From Scopulariopsis brevicaulis (lineage: Eukaryota > Ascomycota > Sordariomycetes > Microascales > Microascaceae), in the NCBI GenBank assembly GCA_017657125.1, contig JAGFNX010000257.1, positions 1 through 64,000 on the forward strand: a stretch of DNA of 64,000 nt, in the 5' to 3' direction. A program made the translations under genes and the position numbers. Positions 23,427-35,537 of the stretch are shown here, one piece after another. Under the pieces are notes generated by a model. The model saw nothing but the letters and a program-made list of their open reading frames with translations. It searched no databases and was not told the DNA's origin. Numbering within the stretch: the first letter of the stretch is position 1; every line of letters begins with the position of its first letter.

Positions 23427-26400
23427 TGTTGGTGGTGGGTTGGTGTGGGTGGGAGTTGGGAGGGGTGGTTGGTTGGAGGTGAGGCTGTGGAAGGATGGGT
23501 GCTGTGGAAGGATGGGTGCTGTGCGCGAGGATTAGAGGGTCGGTATTTGAGGATATGTGAGGCTTACTTGCTTAGAGTGTGTTGGTGATTGTGTTAGGGA
23601 ATCTGTGAATTTGGGAAGGGAGAAGGTAAGTGAGTTAAATTGACTGGCCTGAGAACGCTTGAGGTGTGACTTTTGAGAATTTAACAATCAAGGAGAGGAT
23701 TGTTCTCTTCAGTTGACAGTGGCCACCAAATCCATCGGTAAGGAAGTGCACCACTGGAGTGAATCATGTCGGTTTGCCATGTTGACAAGAGGGCGCGCTC
23801 TGTGAACAACTGTTCCCATGGTTTGCTCTACTGCTTCCTTCCCTCAATTGCCTTTCCTTTGAATGGCAGATGCTCACTCATCCACTTCACTTCACCAAAT
23901 GCACACACTAATGCTCCAGGTCGTCTTTTACAACCAAACCCCACTACCTTGGATCATTCCTCGGCGGGGGAACCGTCCAACGATGCCGTCCAGGAGCGTC
24001 GCCGCCCGGGCTCCCAAGACAAACCGGCAAAAACCCGCCGACTCCCCACCAGCCAGTCCCGTCTCATCAGAAACGACGGACAAGAAATCAGTAAGCTGGC
24101 GATATCCTCGCTCCTCGTACTAGCAGCTCGCACGACGTCAGTCTTAGGAGTGGCGTCTGGGGTGAAGAGTGTCTGACGCTTCTGATCTCCTGCGTGTTTG
24201 ACAGGCATGTCCCGCTGACTCGTTATGCGGGAGATCGGTTTCTCAGGTCTGCTTGAAGTATCGGTTCAACGCCGTTGGGACAGCACCCTCGGGGTGTAGA
24301 TGTGGGCAGGCTACTGCGCTCTCGATGTCCAGGCTGGGGAGAAAGCAACGACTGCTGGGCGTGACGGAACCCGGGGCCCTGCGCCGGGTGAGGCGCGACA
24401 GGAACTTCCTCGCCATCGAGTTCCTCCCCCGGACATTGAGACGTCCTAGGAGTCGACTTCACCGTCTGGAGCCCCTGCAAATGATCCGAAGAGAGTCATA
24501 CGCGTATCAACACCAAAGCGCTCCAGACGTCGTATTCGTCTCACAAAAAAGCCCCGCCCGGACCCCGAGGTACCCCTCGGTACCCCGAATAACGATCGGC
24601 GTCGTTGCTCGGAGGAAAAAAAGAACCACGCGACGACGTTGCGCGCGGGAAACCCGGATCCGGGCCCGAAGCCTGGGTTCGATTGAGAGGCATTCTGCTG
24701 CGAGGTACAAGCACAAGTGTGTAGACTTGCTGACCAGGCTCTCCTTATACACACATGTGATGTATTGTTTGCTTCGGGCCCCTTTCTGGTCCCCGGGATC
24801 GACGGGGTCGATGCGTCGGGAAGGGATCCGCCGCGGGAAAATCCTTTTGGTTACGAGGTAGGCTTGGTACCTCGTATCTCGCACACAATGTTGTCGATAT
24901 GTGGTATTTTCTCGGTGATGAGTGGGGCTGGTGTTTTGGGAGGCTCTCCGGGGATTAAAAGACGTTTGCTTGGCGGGAGACGGGGGCCGACGTCATGGCG
25001 ACAGGGGACGGATCGGACGAAATTGGATGTTTGTTCTCTGGAACAATTCCTTGGTGCCAATCCACGTCCGTGTATTACAAAAGTACTCTCTTGGGACCAG
25101 AGTACGAGGTGCAAGCTATTACATGTAACTCAACAGACACTGATCCATCAACTCACGAACATTTGAATCAGACAGAGAAGGAAAGAAAAAAAGAAAAGGG
25201 TTCAGCGGGGTCCAGGAGAAAGCGTCTCACGAAACAAAAGAAGGAAGCAAACGTTTCGTTTCACACTGGCTCACTTCCTTCCCCTTTCGTCGCCGCTCGA
25301 CGCCGGAGGACCAATCGTTTCTGTGACAGATGGCCCGAGCTGGAGCTGGCGGGCCAATTGGAGGTGACGCGGTGCTGGTGCGCTGCATAGGGGTCGCCCG
25401 CCGCCCCTGTCCCCAGACAGGCTGCAGCGCTGCAGGGGTCGTGGACCAGCATGTTTCAAGCGTAAGCGTCACCTCCGTTGCTCCTCGCGGGCTTGTCGCC
25501 TGTCAGGATGCGGGGACGATGTCTTTCCCTCTCCGGGGCCCGGGGGAATTGACAAAAAGGGCCGAGTCGCCATCTGTTTTGTTTCCCTCTGATCCCCCGT
25601 CTCTTTCGCTGTTTCACTTCTCCTGTCATCGCGGGCTCTGAGAGACCTTCGTCACCAGTAATACTCACTTCCGCGCTGCGAGCAGTCGCGCATCTTCATT
25701 TCTCTCCCCGCCGATTATTACCCTCTTTCGCAAGACATAGCCCGGCCCCCCCCGCCCGCGATCGACATAAGGCTTCGTCGCGGCAAACAAGGCACAGTCC
25801 CATACCTCGGTACACTAGTTGCTCGCATATCCACCCCGTCGGGCCCGTCCCCCGCCTACCCAGCTCCCAGCACTTGTACATCCACACTCCTTGTGCTGGC
25901 CATAGGTGTACCCAGCACGAGGTATCCTTTTCGCACTCGGGAGACCCCGTCGTCGGATCGCCGTCGTGCCAACCCGATCTATCCAAGGCGAGCGTCTGAA
26001 ACCCGCCGTCGCACGGCTAGCGTGGATAACGTTGGACGGGAGCCACCGAGGAGCGTTGGTTCGGGTTTCCTTATATTCGGTATCACCGCCGCCAACGCGG
26101 TCCTCCGTGTTCCCTGTACTCTCTTTTGGACTTGGATTTTGCAGAACCATACGTCTTCTTTATTTCTTCGACTGGGAGACTCCGTCGTCCAGGTCCTTTC
26201 TACTATTACCATTTGTTTAATTCGGCTCCTTTGCTTCGCCACTTCCATCGACACCTCGGATCCGACATCGATACTCACATCCGACTCACGGGCCGAACAT
26301 ACGCATAACCAACCGCCTGCCATTCGCTGCGCCTACAATCACCCCGGTCTAGGATCCTTCGCCCGATCCTCCAAAGCCCAACTGTCGCCAACATCATAAG

Positions 26401-26913
26401 CCGTCCAGCGCCCAACCGACTTGTCACAACATCTCCTCTCACAAACCAGCCATTACACGGACGACTCTCGATTCAACTCGGCGTTTTAACCGCCTGGACA
26501 CCCCCGATCGACGTCATCAGCCGCATAAACGCTGTCCAGCCGCCTGCGCATACGCCACTTACACGGGCGTAAAGACCCTGTTACACTCGGCGTTTCGGAA
26601 TTTAGAGTTTATTGCACCACCACGGCACCCGGGTCGGCGATTTGCTTTCAGGACGAGTCAGCTGGTTGCGGGTTCAACCTTTTTTCTCTCTTAATTTTTT
26701 TTTGAGACTGGAAGAGGGCAAGGTCGAGACAAGTAAACTAGGAGCGGGACGCTGAGACTTGAGAGCCAGACAAGGACATCACTCGGCCTTTCCCTGCAGG
26801 AACAGTCTCTGAACCTCTACGCCCACTTCATCCTCTTTCTATTTCTTCTTCACAAAAGGCCACTCGAATCCGGCTCAACACCACGTAGATCGACCCTTTC
26901 ACACATCCTCACA
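23427..26913. other. 3.5-kb region without a supported gene
   Basis: The largest gene-free stretch. A 17-nt tandem duplication lies near 23487-23522. A possible short coding stretch begins at ATG 23983, followed by a plausible donor (AAATCA then GTAAGC) and CTAGCAG acceptor, but it cannot be extended convincingly. ORFs of 130-200 codons at 24253-24861 and 25893-26399 are Arg/Ser-rich with shadow-like composition. The last 400 bases are CA/CT-rich like a 5' leader of the secreted-protein gene. Confidence 0.45.
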
Positions 26914-27507
26914 ATGAAGCTGCTCTCACTATCATCACTGGCCCTGGCCCTCCTCTTCTCACACACCGCCTCCGCAGCCCCCCAATCCACAGCGACAATG
27001 GAAACCGACACCAGCACCTCCATCCCCCGCGCCTGCGCCAAGATCGCCAACAGCCCGCGCGTCCCGGGCTGCACCTCCGAAGAGTTCGCAGAGCGCATCT
27101 GCTCCCCCGGCTGTGCGAGCGCCCTGAAGAAGCTACAATCCGACATCGTGGACGCTTGCGAGGGCGTCTCCGGGGGTGGCTCCGTGGTGGACGCGTCGCT
27201 TGGCGGCGAGCTGGTGGAGAGGGTATGCAGCGAGGGTATTGAGGAAGACGATGATGATGAGACGGGAGGGGCGGCGAAGACGAGCGCGGGTGGGCCTGCG
27301 AGCCCGAGTGTGACGCCGCCGGCGGGACCTACTCCTGGGACGGAGGAGGGGAAGGAGGTGGAGAGGGAGAGGGAGAGGCCTAATGGGGCGGGGGGAAGCC
27401 CGTTTGATATTGTGGCGGAGGGGGTTGAGGCGGGGTCTGGGAGGGTTGGGGCCGAGTGGGTATCTGCTGCGGTGGCTTTTGGGGCGATGTTGTTGGCTGC
27501 ACGGTGA
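26914..27507 (+). CDS. Secreted Cys-containing protein, possibly GPI-anchored
   Basis: Single-exon ORF of 197 residues. It starts with a clear signal peptide (MKLLSLSSLALALLFSHTASA, cut before APQ). The mature N-half carries six regularly placed cysteines between about residues 41 and 107 (PRACAK, PGCTSEE, RICSPGC, VDACEG, RVCSEG). A disordered acidic/Pro/Gly spacer follows. The C-terminus is a small-residue stretch then a hydrophobic tail (WVSAAVAFGAMLLAA), which fits a GPI-attachment signal. It therefore probably sits in the cell wall or plasma membrane surface. It is not a standard CFEM domain (six rather than eight cysteines). No function is assigned. Confidence 0.82.
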   Translation: MKLLSLSSLALALLFSHTASAAPQSTATMETDTSTSIPRACAKIANSPRVPGCTSEEFAERICSPGCASALKKLQSDIVDACEGVSGGGSVVDASLGGELVERVCSEGIEEDDDDETGGAAKTSAGGPASPSVTPPAGPTPGTEEGKEVERERERPNGAGGSPFDIVAEGVEAGSGRVGAEWVSAAVAFGAMLLAAR

Positions 27508-29234
27508 TGAAGTCCTGAACGGTGGACACCACGACAACTGGAGAGGACTTAATTACGTGGGTATCTACGTGGACGGGACTGGGGTGTCCGGGAATTTGCA
27601 CTGGGGGAGAATGGGCTGGTTGGCCTCGGATACCGTGGCTCCTGATACGTTCATTGGGTCGTTTTCGGCTTATTTCCTATGTCTGGTTGTGGACATTACA
27701 TGGGGATCGAAGGAGAGAGATTGGTTTATACCCTTGCGGAGGAACTGTAGGAATACGTGTGGGAGAGCACCTGTCTTGATACCCGGCCTAGAAGCCGAAT
27801 TTTGAATAAACAAATCTGAATCTACGATACAAATACTACATACATCTAGTGTATAGTACAGTTGTCTCCGTGTTGCATTCGGGAGTTGTGTAGATCGATG
27901 CCGGGTTTAAGGCTGTGACGTCGCGGTGGGGCACAAATCGTGGACCTTGAAAACGCGGCGGTCGACCGGGGTAGCAATGGCCGGAAAACTCGGAAGAAAA
28001 TCCTTGGCGCGGCCTCTTGGCACCGCCGACACCGAGTCCTCGGGCGCGGCCCGGAAGACGAGCTCGAGGCCGGACAGAGTTCACCAACACGAATCTGAGG
28101 TCCGGAAGAACGACAGAACGAAAGTCTGTCGAGATGGGAATGCCCGAGGCCTGGCGGAACCTTAATTCTACGCTTTACACGCTTGTGCGCGTTTATTACG
28201 GCGTAGTGCGCCTCCCCCGCCGGGTCGTGGCGGCGGTGATGAGCCTATGAGGTGTTTACTTACACGCTACTTTGGCGGCGCTCCCACGGCAACTTTCTTT
28301 AAGTGAGGTCGCGCCGCGATAAGGTGTATCCTCAAAGTATATATGCCCATCGGAATGCCCCCCCAACCCCCCCGGACGAGAGCTCCTAATGTACGGATTT
28401 AAGCTATCTTCGCAATAGATCGACGGGGGGAAGCCTCAATCCACCAAGCTGAGCCCGGGCCCAAAAACAAAAAAAAAACTTTTAGTACAGATCGTGCGTG
28501 GGCTACTTAAGGTGATACCTCGCCTCCATCTCATATCCCGTGCTCCCCGCAAGCTTTTTTTCCTCTCCCTTGCAAGGACGAGTGCGAACAAAGTTGTTTG
28601 CGGTTTTTTCTTGCCTGGGGATATCCGTCCTTCCCGATAGGTCCGTTCTTTAGCACCGTCTTTAATCTATCCTTTTTTTTTTTGGGTCTGAGAGAGGTGG
28701 GAAGCTGTAGTTGTTGGTGAGTCCCCCGCCCTTGTCGCGTCGCCACCGGGTTGTCTTGCCTCGGTAGTTGACGTCGCGATGCGCCGTCCCCGAAGATTCC
28801 ATCTAGCTAACGGCGATTCCCAGATCGGATATTGTATTCTTTCCTTGTAGTGTTGTCGAATAGCCTTCGAAGAAGCCGACGCTTTCGTCGCGGAACGTTC
28901 CCTCCACCGAGCTCTCGAGTCGCGATATCCTTGCGCCGCCGCCACCGATACTCCTTGGCTACATCAATCCATCCACTGGCATCGCGAAGCCACGCCAAGG
29001 TCGACCAGCGGCCCCACGGCGAGCTCCCGGCGCAGCTATCAATCTCTTGGCAGCGGTACTTCCCTAGGGCTGAATAGCTACCACTTCTCGAATCCCGGTA
29101 TCACTGGCTACCAGGGAATCCTGTCTCGGGACACCTGTGCGACGCCCATGCGCCAACCCTCATAACGGCGCCCCAGCACCCGGCCCATGGCCACAGACCA
29201 TAACCGCCCCTCGCAGCGATAACCACCGCCCAAA
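27508..29234. other. 1.7-kb region upstream of the antiporter gene
   Basis: No supported gene. AT-rich with poly-A/poly-T runs near 28465 and 28670 and a TATATA element at about 28338. The last 300 bases are C-rich, likely the antiporter 5' leader. Confidence 0.5.
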
Positions 29235-32076
29235 ATGTCCTGGGACCACCTCTCCATCACGCGGCCGCACCTGGTCTACATCATCCTGGGCGGCTTCACG
29301 TCGCTCTTCATGCTGTGCTCGTCCATCATCAAAGAGCGCCTCTACATCGGCGAGGCCACCGTCGCCACCATCTGCGGCATCATCTTCGGCCCCGTCGCCG
29401 CCAACCTCATAAACCCGCTCGAGTGGGGAAACACCGACATCGTCACCATCGAGTTCTCCCGCATCGTCCTCGTCGTCCAGTGCTTCGCCGTCGGCGTCGA
29501 GCTGCCCAAGTTCTACATGGAGCGCCACTGGAAGTCCGTCATCTACCTGCTCATGCCCATCATGACCTTCGGCTGGCTCGTCACCAGCCTCTTCATCTGG
29601 TGGATGGTGCCGCCGCTGACCTGGCTCGACTCGCTCGTCGTCGCCGCCTGCGTCACCCCCACCGACCCCGTCCTCGCCTCGTCCGTCGTCGGCAAGGGCA
29701 AGTTCGCCAAGCGCGTGCCCCGCCATCTGCGCGACCTCCTCTCCGCCGAGTCGGGCTGCAACGACGGCATGGCCTTCCCCTTCGTCTACCTGGCCCTCTA
29801 CCTCATCTCGGACCACCTCGACGCCGCCCACACCACCAAGCACTGGTTCCTCCTGACCATCCTCTACGAGTGCATCTTCGGCGCCATCTTCGGCTTCCTC
29901 ATCGGCTACATCGCCCGCCACGCCATCCGCGAGGCCGAGCGCCGCGAGTGGATCGACCGCGAGAGCCTGCTCGCCTTCTACTTCGTCCTCAGTCTCTTCT
30001 GCGCCGGCGCGGGCAGCATCCTCGGCGTCGACGACCTGCTCGTCGGCTTCGCCGCGGGCGTCGGCTTCTCCAACGACGGCTGGTTCAGCGAGAAGACGGA
30101 GAAGTCCCACGTCTCGGACGCCATCGACCTGTTGCTCAACCTGACGTACTTTGTCTTCTTCGGCACCATCGTCCCGTGGTCCGACTTCAACAACGCCGAC
30201 ATCGGCCTGCAGGCCTGGCGCCTCGTCATCATCTCCCTCTTCATCATCTTCTTCCGGCGGATACCCATCATGCTGGCGCTGAAGCCGTTGATACCGGACA
30301 TCAAGACGTGGCGCGAGGCGCTGTTCGCGGGCCACTTCGGCCCCATGGGCGTCGGCGCCATCTTCATCGCGCTGCTGGCGCGGGGCGAGCTCGAGACGGG
30401 CCACAGCGTGCCGTCGTCTAAGCTGCCGCCGCCCGACGTGCCCAACTACGACCTCCTCCGCGTCATCTGGCCCATCGTGTGCTTCATCGTCATCTCCTCC
30501 ATCATCGTCCACGGGTCCTCCATCGCCGTCTTCGCGCTCGGCAAGCGCATCAACACGCTCAAGGTAACCATGTCGTACACCACCGGCGAGGAGGGCGGCA
30601 AGTGGATGAATAGGCTCCCGAGGCTGTCGACGGCGTCAAAGTCGCAGATGAAGACGTCGGAAACGGACACAGAAATGGACATGCCCGAGTTCCCGCCGGG
30701 CACGCTCCCGCCCGTCGGCCTGCCGAATAACTTCCTCCGGAGGCAGCGCGAGGAGGAGGCGGCGGGCCGCGCGGGGAGCAGGGCTTCGTCGCGCGTGTCG
30801 CGGAGGAGGAGGAAGAGGGACGAGAGCGTCGGCGGGCCCGTGGAGGACTCGGCCATCTTCCCGGACAAGAGGCCCTCGTCCGCGGGCGCCGACGCGCCCG
30901 CGCGGGCCTCGACGTCTGAATCTGCGGAGAACGGCAGCCCCGGCAGCAGCGAAGCGCAGCAGCCCCATGCCGTCAGCGTGGCCCCCGAGATAGCCGTCTA
31001 CGAGGAGGGCCCCCGCGTCGTGTTCGAAGATTCCGACGGCGACGTCCTCGGCGTCGCGGCGGCGCCGGGCGCCCGGGCCGAGGACACCCCCGGGGAGTCG
31101 GGGGTCCAGGGAGGGGATCTCCCCGAGGTGGCGGAGAACCTCGCGTCCAAGAGGGCCCAGGAGGGGAACCCGATCAAGTTCGAGTGGTCCATGGACTACC
31201 TGAAGCGCAGGATGGGGGACCTGTATAGTAAGGAGGTTGAGAAGAGGAAGACGAAGCCTCAGGCGGAGAGGAGGCATGAGCCTGCGCTGGCGTACCAGTT
31301 TGGTAACACGGTGAGTCTTTTTTTTCTCCTTTCTTTTGCTATTTGAAGTTTTTGTTTGTTTGGGGATGGTCGCTAATGGAGATGTGCAGATCATCGTCGA
31401 GGACGAGAACGGCGAGGTCGTAAAGACGTACGAGCTCCCCAGCGACAAGACCGACGCGCCGCTCGCCCAGCCCCTAAAATACCTCGGCCTCAAGGGCGCC
31501 AAGCCCGCCGACCGCCCGGCCGACCCGGCCCCCTCACAGGCCGGCGAGGCCTCGGGCTCCGGCGCGGCGAACAAGGCGGACAAGGAAGCAGAGGACGACA
31601 AGCGGATACGCTTCACGATCGGGGGCGAGGGCAAGAGGCTTACCAAGGAGGACTTCTGCCGGGAGGTGTGGAAGCTCGATGCGAAGACTAGGAGGGAGGT
31701 GGTGGAGAAGTCGGATGCGCCGGTTGATGTCAAGAGGCTTGCGACTATGGAGAGGGAGCCGGTGGGTCCTGAGATTCGGATGACGGGGCCTTCGGAGGAG
31801 CGGGAGAGGGGGGATGGGAAGGAGGAGATGAAGGCGGGTGAGGTGAAGGAAGAGACGAAGGGAGAGGAGAGGAAGGGGCCGGAAAGGAAGGTCGTGGGCG
31901 CGGGCTCCACGGCAGCGGACGACGAGGAGACGCCCGCTGAGCGTAGGAGGCGAGAAGCGGCGCTGGGGATCGGGGAGACGGTCGGGGAGGAGGAGAGCGA
32001 GAGCGAGAGCGAGAGCGAGAGCGAGAGCGAGGGGGAGAGGGAGCGGTTTAGGAGGAGTATACGGTTTGCGCAGTAG
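29235..32076 (+). CDS. Plasma-membrane Na+(K+)/H+ antiporter, Nha1/Sod2 type
   Basis: Exons 29235-31310 and 31390-32076 (79-nt intron, phase 0) give 920 residues. Residues 10-440 form the CPA1 antiporter membrane domain with about 12 helices; hallmark motifs are TPTDPVLASSVV (141-152), ESGCNDGMAFPF (172-183) with the transport Asp, and HFGPMGVGAIF. The long cytosolic tail (about 480 residues) has the conserved block VIVEDENGEVVKTYELP-like near the splice, FTIGGEGKRLTKEDFCREVWKLD and a Glu-Ser repeat, as in fungal Nha1. It exports Na+, and in some family members K+, in exchange for H+ and so supports salt tolerance and pH homeostasis. The ATG sits just before SWDHLSITRPHLVYIILGG, the usual fungal start. 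Confidence 0.95.
31993..32028 (+). repeat. GAGAGC hexanucleotide repeat (Glu-Ser)
   Basis: Six tandem hexamers coding (Glu-Ser) near the end of the antiporter tail. Confidence 0.85.
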
Positions 32077-32711
32077 CGTTCTTGTCAGCGATGGGACAAG
32101 AATACGGGATAGGGGGGGAAATAAATATTGTGGGGCGGGTTGGGTGTAAGTTGACAAGTTGATAGACAGCGATAGAACTGCCGAGTTGATTAATTCCTTT
32201 TTTTCCTCCTTTGCGTCTTGGATATCCGTCGGGATTGTGCTTGGAGATGACAGGTCGTAGTCTCCTGGAATTTGTGACGTGATGAAGCCATAGTAAACAG
32301 GGCGACGGAAGATCAAGACGCCGTGTCCTCGTGGCACTCGGGTAGTTGCGGAGGGATTCTACGGAGAGGGCAGCATTTCATATCGATCTAGAAACCATGA
32401 GATGTCTAGACACGGCGGAGTAGCGAGGGCCATACCGTTCCACGGAGGCTCTCCCTTGTTAAGGGCACATTTTGCAGGCAATACGGAATGGACATGTGCT
32501 TTATTGCTCATCTGGCGTAGATACATTTCATCCGGTACGTCTTCGGCTGCACATCGAAGCGCCCATGCCCTCCACCCGTCTTACGCGCTCTGCAGACTAT
32601 GGTCAGTACCTTTGTTCAGGAGCGGCACCAAAGTTCTACCATCCACCCTCTCTGACCTCAGTATCCGAGCCTTCCATTTAATTGAAGCAAACCCTACGCC
32701 CCTACGCATCC
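32077..32711. other. Convergent spacer between antiporter and BTB genes
   Basis: No supported gene. Two 3' ends face each other here; an AT-rich patch near 32120-32210 is the likely 3' UTR of the antiporter. Confidence 0.5.
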
Positions 32712-33845
32712 TCAATTCTCTTCCTCCTCGTCCTCGCTTCCGTCCTCTTCGTCTTCGTTGTCCTCGTCGCCACCATCGTCCTCCTCCTCCTCTGGGAACT
32801 CCAATCCCTTAATCCCATCAAAACAGTCTCTCATACTTTCGACCAGACCCTCCATCTCTTTCCTGAGGGGGCAATTATCGTGACCATCGCAGTGGTGGTT
32901 TTGAGCTTTTTCTGGACGCGCGGAAGGCGGTCGATGATTTCCGAGGCAGAGAGGGTCTCAAAGTACTGGGCCGGCGGCCACAGCTCACAGCGGGCCATGA
33001 AAGAAAAGTACTCAAAAGCTCGGTGCTCGTGATTACACATCTTGGGGCGCAAACCGGCGCCATTGCAGCACTCGGAATCCGAGGCCGAGTAGACGTCGGA
33101 GCAACAAGCGGCGCAGACGCGGCCCGGCGTGCGGTAAATGGCCTTCCGGGCGCGCAGCTTGCGCTCGACAAACTGGATTTGCGCGTCGAATCTGTCTCGG
33201 AGTAACTTTATCTCCAGGTCTACCTTTGCTATAAACGCCTCAGACGAAAGACAGGGGATTGGAGGAGACGCTACCGGCGACCCATGGCGGGAGCTGGATC
33301 GGGAGCTCGACCGTCTCCGGAATGTCAGTGAACCCGGGTTTCAGATCCTCGATGGCCCTCTCTGAAATGCTCGTGAAAGAGTCCAGGCGAAAGACCCACG
33401 CGGCCAGTAACATAAGGTAGTAGTAGTCCTGGGGGGCGTTTTCGCCCAGCCTTCGTTCATGGCACCAGACCGACGCCCACGGCTTGAGGGGTCCCTGGAG
33501 CTGGTACTTGTCCGCATGTGTGGCGATAAGAGCGATTTCCCTTGGACTCACATCATCGGAGAGATTGTCGCTTTTGTGGTGGAGAACCCTTAGGATTGCG
33601 TCCATGGCGTTGGGATCGTCCTCCTTGAGCTCGATGGCCGGGCGTTTCCCCTCCTTGACCGCGACGCCCTCGCTGAAGTCCGACTGGAACATTTTGGCGA
33701 ATACGGGAGATGCGAGGCCGAGAACAGTCGTGGATACGAGGAACTCCTTCGTCTTGGTGGTCGCGCCATCGCCGGGTACTGTGACCGAGAGGATCGCGTC
33801 ACCGTTTGGATCGAGCTGTATGATGCTAGGCTTCATCCGAGCCAT
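32712..33845 (-). CDS. BTB/POZ-domain protein with an apparent frameshift
   Basis: Exon 1 is 33845-33275, the intron is 46 nt (33274-33229), and exon 2 starts at 33228. Residues ~10-110 are a BTB domain (VTVPGDGATTKTKEFLVSTTVLGLASPVFAKMF...MDAILRVLHHK), followed by the fungal BTB tail: CHERRLGENAPQDYYYLMLLAAWVFRLDSF, CCNGAGLRPKMC and CELWPPAQYFETLSASEIIDRL. As it stands the frame ends at 32831 after a non-matching tail (322 residues). A different frame, entered at about the five-base A run at 32907-32911 (minus strand), gives a much better ending: NHHCDGHDNCPLRKEMEGLV...GIKGLEFPEEEE, with an acidic end and a stop at 32712. So one base seems missing in the A run, or splicing corrects it. Such BTB proteins often act as E3 adaptors or regulators; substrate unknown. 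Confidence 0.72.
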
Positions 33846-34308
33846 GTTGGCGTTTTTTGGTCAGAAAATTCCGAATTTTGAGAAGATGGAAAGAGAAGAA
33901 TTATTCCGAATGGTTTTGGAAGGTGGGCTTTGCTAGTTATGAAGAATCTGGGCAGGCGCGAGACTGGAGACTGGGCAAGAGCACTCGACAATGAAGACCG
34001 GTGCTCTTTCCCATTTCTAGCTCCCCCCACTCGCCGGCTGCTCTTTCCCATATGAAAAGATACAATGTGAATTTCTAAAAGAGTGGCTGCCCGGGAAACC
34101 CATAGAGTAGTCTTGGCCGAGTCTCATTAACCTACTCAATGATATCGGATCGCATGCCCACCGCATATCCGATCCAGTCCGATGCCATTACAACAAAAGA
34201 GACGTACATCCACCACAAGTCATAACTCCACCCCAGGCCTTCCAATCCCCATCCTTCGCGAACCCCATGTCGTCAACACCATCACGAAGCATCCAAACAA
34301 GACGAAGG
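33846..34308. other. Intergenic region, no gene seen
   Basis: BTB gene promoter side and 3' side of the next minus-strand gene. AT-rich compared with neighbouring coding DNA. Confidence 0.5.
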
Positions 34309-34758
34309 CTAATACCCCCAAAGCGCTCCTCCCACCAGACCAATCCCCGAAACGGCCAATGCCGAAAGCCACGTGAAGCCCTCCCACCCCATCTCTCCCT
34401 TTGCAACCGCCACACAGGCAATACACAAATCTAGGGCATCAACCGCCGCGATGCCCCACAGCACCCTCCTGGCACCGGCCCTCCCGCCTGCCCCCTGGTC
34501 CTTGTCGGCGAACAGGAGGAGCTCGCCGAGCACGAGGTCCCGCGCGCCGGAGAAGCCGAGGAGGAGGCCGGCGCCGGGGGGGAAGGGGAGGCTGAAGAGG
34601 CGGGACGTGAAAGACGGGGCGAGGATGCAGGATACGCCGAAGAGGGCGCGGGCGATGCCTGCGGCGCGGGCGGTGGTGCGGGAGAGGGGGGCTGGGGCGG
34701 GGCCAGCGGGGTCGGCGGGGGCCTTGGGGAAGAGGGGGGTCGAAGGACTTGGCGACAT
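34309..34758 (-). CDS. Small multi-pass membrane protein (DUF4267-type)
   Basis: Single-exon ORF of 149 residues with a Pro/Ala-rich N-terminus and four hydrophobic segments (IARALFGVSCILAP; LLLGFSGARDLVLGELLLF; VLWGIAAVDALDLCIACVAV; WLSALAVSGIGLVGGALWGY). The central GxxGARDLVLGxLLL motif is what I associate with DUF4267-like fungal membrane proteins of unknown function. No catalytic residues are evident. The assignment rests on that motif and on topology, from memory. Confidence 0.75.
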   Translation of the reverse strand: MSPSPSTPLFPKAPADPAGPAPAPLSRTTARAAGIARALFGVSCILAPSFTSRLFSLPFPPGAGLLLGFSGARDLVLGELLLFADKDQGAGGRAGARRVLWGIAAVDALDLCIACVAVAKGEMGWEGFTWLSALAVSGIGLVGGALWGY

Positions 34759-35537
34759 GGTTGTGGTGGTTTTGGTTGCGAGTTTTTCGTTGCGAGTTGG
34801 CCAGAGGTGTTGGTTGCCAGAGGTTTGGTAGCGGTTGTTGTGGTTGGGTGCAGGTGACTTTTGGTGTAAGTGAACCCAGACGTGCGGTGGATGCGGGCTC
34901 TTGGGCGGGCAACTTGGTTCCAGACTGTCTAACTTGATAATCCAGTGTGAGTGTGATGATCTGGTCTTGATATTTTCCCTCCTACCTTTTCACACCCTTT
35001 ATACCTGTCAACCCTCGTCGTTGACCATAACTGTCTCACCGTCATCATCTTCGGCCATAACGCCGATGCATAACGGCCCCACCGTAAAAGTCCCACCATG
35101 ACGGCCCCACTATAACCGGCAGGAGCCAAGACCCGGACCAGGCGGCCGGATAACACACGCATCCGACGTCAGTCACCAAACGACCAAGAAAGGCGTAAGC
35201 GCAAGATATTTCGAGCTGAAAGTTACAGGTATTGGAATGTGCTTGTTACTATCCCTCTGCGTTATGCGGCCCAAAGGGCGTTCCGTGTTAGGACAGTGGT
35301 AGGTCCTAGGGCTCCCGTGGCTTCTCCTACGCTTCGTCACTGATGTAGCTTACATCCCATTGTTTACTCGTGTTCTGATTCGTTTCTATCTCATAATCCA
35401 AGAGTCGACTTGGATACTCGGGTATGTAAGCTACACCATGCTCATCCAACTCTCACCACTCCAGCGCACTAAACGCCACCCCCAAGAACCCCTCCCAAAG
35501 AATATACAAAGAAAAAAGGTCGACAACACCCCCAAGA
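34759..35537. other. Intergenic region, no gene seen
   Basis: Upstream region of the DUF4267-type gene and 3' flank of the Mid2-like gene. No ORF with domain-like sequence. Confidence 0.5.

Noticed and set aside
23983..24200. Possible two-exon small gene with a GTAAGC donor and CTAGCAG acceptor
   Set aside because: The spliced product is only about 42 residues and has no recognisable sequence; evidence too thin to annotate.
24253..24861. 202-codon Arg-rich plus-strand ORF
   Set aside because: No domain, no codon bias of real genes here, and overlapping open frames on the other strand; probably chance in GC-rich DNA.
29160..30512. 450-codon minus-strand ORF opposite the antiporter gene
   Set aside because: It lies wholly within the antisense of a well-supported exon, is dominated by Asp/Glu/Gly/Val runs, and is explained by the mirrored codon bias of the GC-rich plus-strand gene.
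32682..33032. Plus-strand ORF with a long hydrophobic run
   Set aside because: The apparent membrane helices are the antisense of the acidic Glu/Asp tail of the BTB gene; GAG/GAC codons read as CTC/GTC on the other strand.
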